In this document: positions 1 to 7,425 of the stretch, in pieces
How the letters are laid out: each line of letters begins with the position of its first letter
Numbering within the stretch: the stretch's first letter is position 1
NCBI GenBank assembly: GCA_030146045.1
Contig: JASLDG010000015.1
Location: 1 to 27,479 of the forward strand
Source: Candidatus Saccharimonadales bacterium
GTDB lineage: Bacteria > Patescibacteriota > Saccharimonadia > Saccharimonadales > Saccharimonadaceae
Direction: 5' to 3'
DNA length: 27,479 nucleotides
Program-made: the position numbers and the translations under genes
Notes under the pieces: model-generated
What the model saw: only the letters and a program-made list of their open reading frames with translations
Told to the model about the DNA's origin: nothing
Database searches by the model: none

Positions 1-353
1 CCGAGGTCCCTGGTATGTTCCGCCACAGCCCACGCGGTAAACGCCGAGTACACGCCAAGGAACTTCTTGCCCGCGTCGGACTCGAAGAGTATGTTGATCG
101 CCTCCCTCGCGAACTATCAGGCGGGCAAATTCAACGCGCTGCTATTGCCCGCGCCCTCCTTAATAATCCTAAAATTCTGCTTGCCGACGAGCCAACCGGT
201 AATCTCGATACCAAAAACTCTGATGAAATCATGAGCCTGTTTCATAGCATTCAAAAAGAATTCGGCACCACTATCATCATCGTGACACACAATCCTGATA
301 TTGCCACGCGCGCCAGCCGCGAAATTCGCTTACGCGACGGAGCACTAGTATGA
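1..353 (+). CDS. ABC transporter ATP-binding protein (MacB/LolD type), C-terminal part
   Basis: This is the 3' part of an ATPase gene that enters from the left edge; the reading frame (codons from base 3) is open to the first base, so the visible internal ATG at 15 is not the start. Visible motifs are the ABC signature LSGGQ, a Walker B stretch ILLADEP followed by the D-loop (GNLD), and an H-loop (VTHN). Walker A lies outside the window. The motif set and the 4-base ATGA overlap with the FtsX/MacB-type permease next door place it in the MacB/LolD class. In that class ATP hydrolysis drives periplasmic or extracytoplasmic movements (export, lipoprotein handling, signalling) rather than transport through a classical channel. 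The substrate cannot be told from the sequence. Confidence 0.93.
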   Translation, partial: EVPGMFRHSPRGKRRVHAKELLARVGLEEYVDRLPRELSGGQIQRAAIARALLNNPKILLADEPTGNLDTKNSDEIMSLFHSIQKEFGTTIIIVTHNPDIATRASREIRLRDGALV

Positions 354-2335
354 TTGGTCCGCTTGATACAATGACCCTTGCACGCACAAAGCTGCGCTCT
401 AAGCGTATTTTACTGATCGTTACGATTATTATTTCAGGACTTTTGTTCGGAGTGCTGGTCGGCGCATTGATTATTGTTACTGGTGCAACACAAAGCGCAA
501 CGAAATTTTTTGAAACCACACAGCACGGCCGATACCTTGTTGACGTACAGCCATACATCCCTCAGAGTGCCTATCCAGCCTCTAATTTTGACCAACCATC
601 CAAAGAAACGATCGCCGAGCTGCAGGCGCTTGAAAAAGACTACATCGCCAAACAAAAAACACTTTTCCAACAGCAAAAACTCCCCTTTGAACCCAGCACT
701 ATCCCACCTGTCTTAACAGCTAACCCTTTTAATGCCCGTGATGAAAGCGGCGCTATTTTCAAAACAATCAATCAAGAATCGCCGGTATATCCAGCATACG
801 TCAAGAGTAAGCTCCAAAAATATATCAAAACGGCACCTAATACGACCGAAAAAATTACCGAGCGCAGTAAGCACTACGGTGCAACTGCCGTCTACACAGC
901 CACGATGCTTAACACAACAAACGGCACGCTCACTTTCCTGCCAGACGGCAAAGAGCACTTGGACAAAAAGACAGCAACCAACAATTCTACCATGTATAGC
1001 GACCCTCGATCGACGAATGTCAAACAGGCAACATATGTACGTACCGACCAGGCAGTTATTGATCGTTTTGTCTTTCCTCCAAATGCCGCACGTACAGCTC
1101 ATCCCGATGCGATTCCTGTCGTCCTTAATACGACCGAAATCGCAGACCTCTTTGGCAAACAGCTCGGTATTAGCCCTAAGCCAGCCGACACCACCAAGCA
1201 AGCCGACTGGTATAAAGCACTCTACCAAAAAGCCAATGGCCTCACCTATACGTACTGTTACCGCAGTCAGAGCGAGCGTGATCTCATCCAAAAAACCATG
1301 CAAACAAATACCGACTTGGTGGAAAAAAAGAACGATTCTACCTACCAACCTCCCGCTCTACAATACAATCTACCAACCGAGAACTGCGGCCCGCTGACCG
1401 TCAAAAAAGATACCCGAAGCGCCGAACAAAAATCAATTGATAGCAAGCAAGAAACGATCCAAAAAGAACTCGGCACCTACCAGCCGCTCGAGCACAAATT
1501 GCTGACCTTCCAGATCGTTGGCGCCTTCAACCTCACCGACTTCCAGATGCCAGATGGACCCGTGTCGTTCGTCTCGCTTCTTCTTGGTGCAACCTATCAG
1601 CAAGGAGCCTTCATTCCTCAGCAATTGTACGACGCCTTGCCAGCCGATGCGGCACGTGATGCAATTTTACTCAAGGGTACCATTGCGCCCGACGATATGA
1701 TGGGCATGCTTGCCGAAGGTGGCATCAAACCCATTATCATATCATTCCCAACCCTTGCTGCCGCACGTGACTTTATCAAACAAGAGGGTTGCGATACTGC
1801 AAGCGGCGACATAAGCACCTGCACAAAGGGAATCTTGACAAGTCCCTACGGCACAAACTACTTGGCGGTTGAAGATTTCGGTAGCTTCATTCGCACATAC
1901 CTTCCCTACGCCCTTGGCGTTATCATGGCTATCGCCACCATCATTATCTGGGTGACTATGGCCCGCGTCATTATCGATAGTCGCCGCGAGACTGCCGTCT
2001 TTCGGGCTCTGGGTGCCAAACGTCGTGATATTGCCAGCGTTTACCTCACCTATAGCCTTATGGTAGCTGGGTTAATCGCGCTATTCGCCTTCGCGCTTGG
2101 TCTTGGCCTTGCTTTTCTTGCCGATCGCTACGTGAGCGCATCCGCCACTGCGTTTGCACAAGTCGCCTATGGTACGTTCGACGATACCGCACCTGCTTTC
2201 CATGTTATTGGTTTCGATGTGCGGCTCCTCGCCCTACTCGCGAGCGCAATCATCCTCATCAGCCTCATTGCCGTTACCCCGCCACTCATCCGCAACGTCC
2301 GTCGTAGCCCAATTCGTGATATGCGTGATGAATAA
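350..2335 (+). CDS. ABC transporter permease, MacB/FtsX family
   Basis: Membrane partner of the preceding ATPase; the start ATG overlaps the ATPase stop (ATGA), indicating translational coupling. The 661-residue product has the MacB-like plan: one membrane helix near residues 20-44, a large extracytoplasmic domain of about 460 residues, then three helices at about 518-539, 568-590 and 625-645. The loop after the second helix contains the FtsX-family motif (RRETAVFRALGAKRRDI). The outer domain carries several cysteines (YCYRS, ENCGPL, GCDTASGDISTC) that could form disulfides outside the cell. The external domain is much larger than in cell-division FtsX, so a mechanotransmission or export role of MacB type is more likely than division. 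No terminator is evident before the convergent UDG gene 9 bases away. Confidence 0.88.
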   Translation: MIGPLDTMTLARTKLRSKRILLIVTIIISGLLFGVLVGALIIVTGATQSATKFFETTQHGRYLVDVQPYIPQSAYPASNFDQPSKETIAELQALEKDYIAKQKTLFQQQKLPFEPSTIPPVLTANPFNARDESGAIFKTINQESPVYPAYVKSKLQKYIKTAPNTTEKITERSKHYGATAVYTATMLNTTNGTLTFLPDGKEHLDKKTATNNSTMYSDPRSTNVKQATYVRTDQAVIDRFVFPPNAARTAHPDAIPVVLNTTEIADLFGKQLGISPKPADTTKQADWYKALYQKANGLTYTYCYRSQSERDLIQKTMQTNTDLVEKKNDSTYQPPALQYNLPTENCGPLTVKKDTRSAEQKSIDSKQETIQKELGTYQPLEHKLLTFQIVGAFNLTDFQMPDGPVSFVSLLLGATYQQGAFIPQQLYDALPADAARDAILLKGTIAPDDMMGMLAEGGIKPIIISFPTLAAARDFIKQEGCDTASGDISTCTKGILTSPYGTNYLAVEDFGSFIRTYLPYALGVIMAIATIIIWVTMARVIIDSRRETAVFRALGAKRRDIASVYLTYSLMVAGLIALFAFALGLGLAFLADRYVSASATAFAQVAYGTFDDTAPAFHVIGFDVRLLALLASAIILISLIAVTPPLIRNVRRSPIRDMRDE

Positions 2336-2344
2336 CAGGTAAAT

Positions 2345-2917
2345 TTAAATCTTTTCGATAATCTTCGGTACCAGCAAAAAATCGTCAATCAACGTCTGGC
2401 GCATACTGCCGTTATAGAGAGCCGCCGCTGGATGATAGAGTGGTACAATAACCAGTTTATGATCACCAAACTGAATCCGTTTAGCCTGGCCATGGATTTG
2501 GCTAATTTTCATATCCGGCAAAAAATATTCCATACTGTGGCGACCAAGCGTAATCACCACTTTTGGCTCAATAATCTGCAATTGTTTGAGCAAATACGGC
2601 CAAAACACTTTCTTCTCATCAGGCAGCGGATCACGATTATTCGGTGGACGGTATTTTACGATATTGGTAATGTAGACATCGCCCCGCTGCATGTCGGCAG
2701 CTGCCAACATTTCATTCAAAAACTTACCAGCTGCACCAACAAAAGGCAGTCCCTGCTCGTCTTCGTTCTTACCAGGAGCTTCGCCAATAAATACAATATC
2801 AGCGTTGACATTACCATCACCCATTACCAAATTTGTGGCTCCAGCTGCCAAATCCGGACACACGTTATTATCGAGAATTGCCTGCCGCACTTTATCAAGT
2901 TCCGCTTGCTTATCCAT
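2345..2917 (-). CDS. family 4 uracil-DNA glycosylase-like protein lacking Fe-S cysteines
   Basis: Base-excision repair enzyme expected to remove uracil from DNA. Family 4 motifs are clear: GEAPG (residues 45-49) followed by DEQGLPFVGAAG, the RPPNNRDPLPDE block (90-101), a PYL...PKVVITLGR segment and HPAAAL (162-167). Length (190 aa) is normal. Classical family 4 enzymes bind a 4Fe-4S cluster through four cysteines. Here the whole protein has a single cysteine (C20); the positions expected to be Cys are N17, Y89 (KYR instead of KCR) and about F105. The cluster is therefore probably absent. The start lies 2 bases after the stop of the upstream 170-aa gene, so translation is likely coupled. It is convergent with the ABC permease gene. 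Confidence 0.88.
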   Translation of the reverse strand: MDKQAELDKVRQAILDNNVCPDLAAGATNLVMGDGNVNADIVFIGEAPGKNEDEQGLPFVGAAGKFLNEMLAAADMQRGDVYITNIVKYRPPNNRDPLPDEKKVFWPYLLKQLQIIEPKVVITLGRHSMEYFLPDMKISQIHGQAKRIQFGDHKLVIVPLYHPAAALYNGSMRQTLIDDFLLVPKIIEKI

Positions 2918-2919
2918 AC

Positions 2920-3432
2920 CTAAATATCCCGGATGATTCCGTCCTCATGTAGTTCATCTACCAAAATACCGCCGTCATTTTCACGGAAATATTCAATTAA
3001 GTAACGACGCTCGAATAAATCACCGTTAGCACTAATCCGATACACGATATCCAGATAATGCTCAGCTTCATCTTTCGGTAACGGCCCCTGATACAGGGTA
3101 AATTCATGCGCCTGCGCCGGATCAAGTTCACGGTGTGGTTGCTGACGTTGCTTGATCATGCGTGTTTCGTCAATCCGAATCCGTTGATCAGACCGGTTCG
3201 TAATCCAAGCTGTGACGGTCATATCATTACCATGACGATGTGACTGCACGTGCGCAACTTCGATCTGTGGCACTACCTTATTGCCATGCTCGTCGACCAG
3301 TCCAGTCCGCGACGAGTCCGTAGACTGTTCAGCCATAGGCCCAAGAAAATCATTTTTCTGCACGCTCGGTGGCTCTGCCTCGAATACCGGTTTACCGCTT
3401 AAGAATCTTCCTAATCCTCCCAAAAATCCCAT
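2920..3432 (-). CDS. hypothetical protein, 170 aa
   Basis: I do not recognise the family. The N terminus (MGFLGGLGRFLSGKP) is a short amphipathic/glycine-rich stretch, followed by a polar linker to about residue 45. The rest (about 50-170) looks like a compact beta-rich domain with many charged residues, ending in IRDI. No signal peptide or true membrane segment is seen. A good Shine-Dalgarno (AGGAGG) sits about 9 bases before the ATG and directly follows the stop of the upstream methyltransferase gene, so the two are probably translated from the same mRNA. A possible extra -10 (TGTACAAT on the minus strand) lies inside the end of the upstream gene. It is followed after 2 bases by the UDG gene. 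Confidence 0.75.
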   Translation of the reverse strand: MGFLGGLGRFLSGKPVFEAEPPSVQKNDFLGPMAEQSTDSSRTGLVDEHGNKVVPQIEVAHVQSHRHGNDMTVTAWITNRSDQRIRIDETRMIKQRQQPHRELDPAQAHEFTLYQGPLPKDEAEHYLDIVYRISANGDLFERRYLIEYFRENDGGILVDELHEDGIIRDI

Positions 3433-3445
3433 ACTCTTGCCTCCT

Positions 3446-4180
3446 CTACTTTGTTTTATTGTACATCATAAATAGCCGGCACCATTCGTCAAGCGACAAC
3501 TGAGATGGACGAAGCTCTGCTGAAATACCTGCAGATTCCCGCGGAATCCGACCAAAGAACTTCTGTTCCGCAAAGCATACAGCAACAAACTGACGATAAG
3601 AGGATAGCACATCGTATGGAATAAGCGGTTTCTCCCGAAGTTTGAGCTCAAGCAGTACCGTATCAACGTTTGGTGGAGGCGTAAAATCAGTCCGACGAAG
3701 CGGTTTGCGGATTCTTGCTTGATACCGAGCACCCAGCTGCGCACCGAGCAAGCTCGTAAAGTGATCTTTTCCTGGCACTAATTTACGTGCAAATTGCTTT
3801 TGCGTAATAAGATAGATTGCTTTTGGCGCATGCTCTGCCTCTGTAAATTTTTGCACAATTTGCGAACTGAGCGAAAACGGAATATTTGCAAATATCTTAT
3901 ATGGTTCTTTAGGTGGTTCAATCGCTAAAATATCGTGCGCTACGATTGTCACATTACTATAGTCTGTCAGGTTTCGGCGTAATAGCGCCAACGCACGCGG
4001 CTCTGACTCAACAGCTACCACCTGTTTACAGCGGCGCGCCAATACGCTACTTATTACACCACTACCGGCACCAAGATCATACACGGTATCGTTTTTACGA
4101 ATAGTACTATGACCAACCAGCTCTGCCACCAAGCGCGGACTACGCAAAAAGTGCTGGTCATAGGTATGTAGACGAGGCAT
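3446..4180 (-). CDS. rRNA adenine N6-methyltransferase, Erm/KsgA family
   Basis: SAM-dependent methyltransferase acting on rRNA adenine. The N terminus has the family's Q-H/N-F-L element (DQHFLRS, residues 8-14). SAM motif I is DLGAGSG (35-41), followed by the acidic VAVESE (about 58) and HD (82-83). The catalytic motif is NIPF (99-102). KsgA proteins usually have NLPY and Erm proteins NIPY/NIPF, so the motif leans to Erm (23S A2058 dimethylation, macrolide/lincosamide resistance); the 244-aa length suits either. A tree would be needed to settle KsgA versus Erm, so I give no gene symbol. A GGAGAAGAG Shine-Dalgarno precedes the ATG. It heads a run of three minus-strand genes ending with the UDG. 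Confidence 0.85.
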   Translation of the reverse strand: MPRLHTYDQHFLRSPRLVAELVGHSTIRKNDTVYDLGAGSGVISSVLARRCKQVVAVESEPRALALLRRNLTDYSNVTIVAHDILAIEPPKEPYKIFANIPFSLSSQIVQKFTEAEHAPKAIYLITQKQFARKLVPGKDHFTSLLGAQLGARYQARIRKPLRRTDFTPPPNVDTVLLELKLREKPLIPYDVLSSYRQFVAVCFAEQKFFGRIPRESAGISAELRPSQLSLDEWCRLFMMYNKTK

Positions 4181-4229
4181 TACTTACTCTTCTCCATCAA
4201 CCAGCACTTTTCCAAAAAGGAATTGCTAT

Positions 4230-5102
4230 TTACTTTCGTTGCTTATCCTCAAGCACATTGCCCAGATCGTTATACGCCTCGCGCGGGCTCATATCTTTCA
4301 CGTGCTTTTGAATATTTGAATTCGCATCTTTCTGCGCATCTCGCAACTTATCAGTCGCATCATAGAGTTGCTGGCGAAGCTTGCTGCGTGTTGTATAGTC
4401 GCCGTCACTTAAACTTGCAGCTTGGTCAACGACACTACTCACCGCTGCAACATTTTCTTTGTATGATGCTACAAAAGCCTTCAAATCTTTATCAGAGACA
4501 TTTTCAGCCGATTTGAGCGCCTCTTGGCAAGGGATAATTGCAGCCTTAAATGATGCAACGTCAGAGATAGTTGACTTCGACATACCCTCACACTTACTAA
4601 TCGCTGGGAGCACTTTTGCAGCTGAATCGGTATAGCCCTCGGTGAACGCAACATATGCAGTGTACTTTTGCATATATTCGTCGTAGGCTTTCTTGACGTC
4701 ACTATCCTTTAATGCACGCAAGCCTTCAAACTTTTTATTAGCTTTTTTATACTCGTCAAGCGCCTCTTTTGCGTCATCAACGTCATTCTTGATCTGTGTC
4801 TCTGTTGAATACGATGAAATGTAAGAGATCTTCGTCAGCGCGCTGTAGCTCTTGCTTGCGTCACCTACAATGCTATTTCCTGTCCGTACCGCGTCTCGAT
4901 AATCTTGTTTAGAAACGGCAAACAGTGCGTTGTAAACCACAAGTCCAATAATAACGAGGACAATAAGTCCTACGATACTTGCAGCCACGATAGCGATAAT
5001 AATAACTGGCTTATTCGACGATTTCTTTGCAACTACTGGCGCTGAGGTTACTTGCGGCGCCTCAGCTGGTTTTTGATCTGGCGTCTTGTTTTCTTCTGCC
5101 AT
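4230..5102 (-). CDS. membrane-anchored helical protein, hypothetical
   Basis: Family not recognised. The 290-aa product has a short polar cytoplasmic N terminus rich in Pro/Lys (1-31), one long hydrophobic segment (about 32-58) and an extracytoplasmic part that is almost entirely helical, rich in Ala/Lys/Asp/Ser and likely coiled coil. One cysteine pair (SKCEG and IPCQE) could form a disulfide outside the cell. This is a typical layout for surface proteins in small-genome epibionts. The start is supported by a strong Shine-Dalgarno (GAGGGGG at 5108-5114 on the minus strand) and by a recognisable promoter just upstream. Confidence 0.75.
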   Translation of the reverse strand: MAEENKTPDQKPAEAPQVTSAPVVAKKSSNKPVIIIAIVAASIVGLIVLVIIGLVVYNALFAVSKQDYRDAVRTGNSIVGDASKSYSALTKISYISSYSTETQIKNDVDDAKEALDEYKKANKKFEGLRALKDSDVKKAYDEYMQKYTAYVAFTEGYTDSAAKVLPAISKCEGMSKSTISDVASFKAAIIPCQEALKSAENVSDKDLKAFVASYKENVAAVSSVVDQAASLSDGDYTTRSKLRQQLYDATDKLRDAQKDANSNIQKHVKDMSPREAYNDLGNVLEDKQRK

Positions 5103-5127
5103 ATATTCCCCCTCTTAATTGCTCTCT

Positions 5128-5157
5128 ATTATAATCGATTCTTCAGTTCTGTGTCAC
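5128..5157 (-). promoter_or_regulatory. promoter of the 4230-5102 gene
   Basis: On the minus strand GTGACA (5152-5157) and TATAAT (5128-5133) are 18 bases apart, a near-consensus sigma-70-type promoter. The expected transcript start is around 5121, giving a short leader that contains the GAGGGGG ribosome binding site, so this gene is leadered, unlike many others in the window. Confidence 0.65.
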
Positions 5158-5198
5158 TAGAAAAAGTATAGCAACTACTAGACAGGGTCGCCAGAAGA

Positions 5199-7238
5199 CT
5201 ACGTGCCACCGCCTGTAATAAGCTGATCAACATCTTTAAGTATTCGCTGCACCTGCCTTGATTCCATATTAGGTTTCATATGCGATAAAATTTTCTGCGC
5301 CTCAATGAAATTTACGTTATCCGGATTCTGCCTCGTGAGCTCATTCATCAATACGGGTATACTTTCCAGTATAGGATGTGATGCCATGGCACTATGCTCT
5401 CCAGCGTAGGCCTGCCACTCGCTCACCTTGCGGAGACCCTGACGAATTGCCGAACCTACCATATACTGTGGATCGACCTCCTCATCTTCTCTCTGTTCAG
5501 GAACACTGTCGACAGAAGCTGCACGCTCTCTTTGGGCTTGACGCCTCTCGCGTTTTTGTTGGCGTATCGCTTCATTATCAAGATCCCGTTCGTATTCACG
5601 CCTCATTGCGCGAACACCTTCATCAGTTATTGATTCTCGAGATATACGCTCCTGCTGGAATTCGCCTTGGTACGTGAATCCCTTCGTCGCATCAAGCCCA
5701 AGCTTTACACTAAAATAATCGTAGAGCACCTCTTGTGTTCGCCGGTAATTTAAATCACTATCAAGCGCAATACCCAGCTCTTTGGCTGTTTTTGCCCCGC
5801 CAACCATCTGCAAAAGTTCGCGCGAGCGCTTATTATTCACTGCCTGCACATCCTGTGCGGCATATCTGTCATTTGTATCAGCGAGAGTCGCATCAATAGT
5901 GCTTGCTGATGTAATTACATCGATCGTCCGATCATCGCTCGGTACATACTCACCAACGGCACGAGACGCCATTTTTCGTATATCGGAGGACTCAGATGAA
6001 CCAGCTTTACTTATTGCAAATGCCGCCACGTGCTCTTCAGTAAGTCGGCCACTAATTAATAGTTCGCCCTCCTCACCTCGACCAGCAATCATCGAGATTG
6101 GTACATCATACACAATCATCCCGCGACGAGCGTACGATCCACCCACTTCGGCCGTTTCACCCACACTCATATAGGGTGATATATCAATGCCCGCATCAAT
6201 ACCCGAAGCGCTCTTAACATGCTCCCACGTGAGCGCCTTTTGCACAGACTCACCTGTCTCCAAGACATAATCTTCAATATCCCTCATGCGATCTTTCATA
6301 CGACGAGCCACCTGGTCTCCTCCCACGCGCGAGAGCGTCGCCTCATACGATACTAATTCATCGTACGTTGGATTTTGCTGAAACAACTGTACTTCTTCGA
6401 CCGCTGCCTCTTTTTCGGTCTGTGTACTCACCCGTTGCCCGCCCCAGTCGCTATACAAACCTTTTTCGGCATAGGATCGTTGATGAAAAATTCCCATATC
6501 AATCTGATTCACTCCACGATAAAGCCGTACGCGCGGCTCATCGTCACCCGCCTGCCGCTCGTGCTGCATGACAAATATACCTTCATACGCCAGCGCCTCG
6601 GTTGAATCAGAAGGAAATTGCTCGTAGCGAGCAGCTATACCCTGCTGCTCCATTGAGCTTGCCAATGCGCGAGCCTCTGAGCTTCGCGGTATGTCACCTT
6701 TCGACTCATGACGAGCGATCAGAGATTCAACATGTTCAATCGTATCATTGGCTACGCCAGCTTCAGGTGTAACTGATACAGGAGTCTTCTCTACAGACTC
6801 CTCAGGGACGCGCCACACGTCGAGCATGTCAGGCGTGACCATTTTCGTCAGTTTCATCCCCTGATCATCTGTCATCTGCACGCGTAAATCACCATTAGCC
6901 AATTTGCCAGTTACTCGCCAACCATCCTGCATATAGGCCTCGTTGCCATCACGGGCATTCCGCTGCACTCGCACCACATCCCCCATATCGTAGCTTGACT
7001 GCTGACTTGCTTCCTGAAAAAGAGCATGCACATCACTCACAGCTCTCTCGATCGTTGCCTCACGGTGAGGTATTCCCGTACTCATCTCGCCAAGTTTCAT
7101 ACGATGACTCTCTGATGTGTTCAATGACTCCATAGCTGCCAATCGCTCGGCACGAATAGCATCAAGCTCCGGGTCAGGTACGGGAGGTACTTCGGGAGCA
7201 GACTCATGTCTGCCAGTGGAATATTCAGGTGAGGTCAT
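5199..7238 (-). CDS. 679-aa protein with ADP-ribosyltransferase-like R-S-E signature
   Basis: No close family recognised. Visible parts: a polar N terminus; a small beta-rich, SH3-like segment at about 84-143 (GDVVRV...GWRVTG...GDLRV); a central region at about 185-415; and a C-terminal half with a highly charged helix (about 545-575). The central region contains YRG (R241), then PYMSVG (S358), then GEEGELLISG with E390-x-E392. In R-S-E class ADP-ribosyltransferases (C3/iota type) an Arg in YRG, an STS-like strand and an ExE motif about 34-36 residues after the STS form the NAD site; the order and second spacing match here. There is no signal peptide. If active it could modify host or self proteins, but this is inferred from motifs alone. 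The SD-less, CA-rich leader is unusual. A plain hypothetical remains possible. Confidence 0.45.
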   Translation of the reverse strand: MTSPEYSTGRHESAPEVPPVPDPELDAIRAERLAAMESLNTSESHRMKLGEMSTGIPHREATIERAVSDVHALFQEASQQSSYDMGDVVRVQRNARDGNEAYMQDGWRVTGKLANGDLRVQMTDDQGMKLTKMVTPDMLDVWRVPEESVEKTPVSVTPEAGVANDTIEHVESLIARHESKGDIPRSSEARALASSMEQQGIAARYEQFPSDSTEALAYEGIFVMQHERQAGDDEPRVRLYRGVNQIDMGIFHQRSYAEKGLYSDWGGQRVSTQTEKEAAVEEVQLFQQNPTYDELVSYEATLSRVGGDQVARRMKDRMRDIEDYVLETGESVQKALTWEHVKSASGIDAGIDISPYMSVGETAEVGGSYARRGMIVYDVPISMIAGRGEEGELLISGRLTEEHVAAFAISKAGSSESSDIRKMASRAVGEYVPSDDRTIDVITSASTIDATLADTNDRYAAQDVQAVNNKRSRELLQMVGGAKTAKELGIALDSDLNYRRTQEVLYDYFSVKLGLDATKGFTYQGEFQQERISRESITDEGVRAMRREYERDLDNEAIRQQKRERRQAQRERAASVDSVPEQREDEEVDPQYMVGSAIRQGLRKVSEWQAYAGEHSAMASHPILESIPVLMNELTRQNPDNVNFIEAQKILSHMKPNMESRQVQRILKDVDQLITGGGT

Positions 7239-7269
7239 ACTGTTTGTTTTGTTGGTGCTATACTTGTTT

Positions 7270-7275
7270 ATTATA
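7270..7275 (-). promoter_or_regulatory. extended -10 promoter of the 679-aa gene
   Basis: The minus strand reads TGCTATAAT (TATAAT at 7270-7275), an extended -10 element. The leader of about 25 bases before the ATG is rich in A and C (AACAAAACAAACAGT) and has no Shine-Dalgarno. Confidence 0.6.
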
Positions 7276-7375
7276 GCATACTATAAGCATTTTGTACAGA
7301 GGTGCATAACCTAAAGTCAAACCCTATTAGCAAAACTATGTACTTTAACAGAATAATCCCAGCTATATCTCGGAT

Positions 7376-7410
7376 AAAAGCAAAGGAGCAGCTTTACAGC
7401 TGCCCTTTTG
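7376..7410 (-). terminator. intrinsic terminator of pnp
   Basis: As minus-strand RNA, a 12-position stem (7381-7392 with 7399-7410; one mismatch, one G-U pair) with a 6-base loop is followed by CTTTTAT. It lies 15 bases after the pnp stop. Confidence 0.75.
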
Positions 7411-7425
7411 TTTACAGTAGATACC

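Noticed and set aside
713..1397. Long open frames on both strands inside the permease gene
   Set aside because: They overlap the outer domain of the ABC permease, have no family motifs and only reflect its codon composition.
5378..6605. Several plus-strand frames of 60-130 codons opposite the 679-aa gene
   Set aside because: No ribosome binding sites or promoters, and translations without motifs; treated as antisense shadows.
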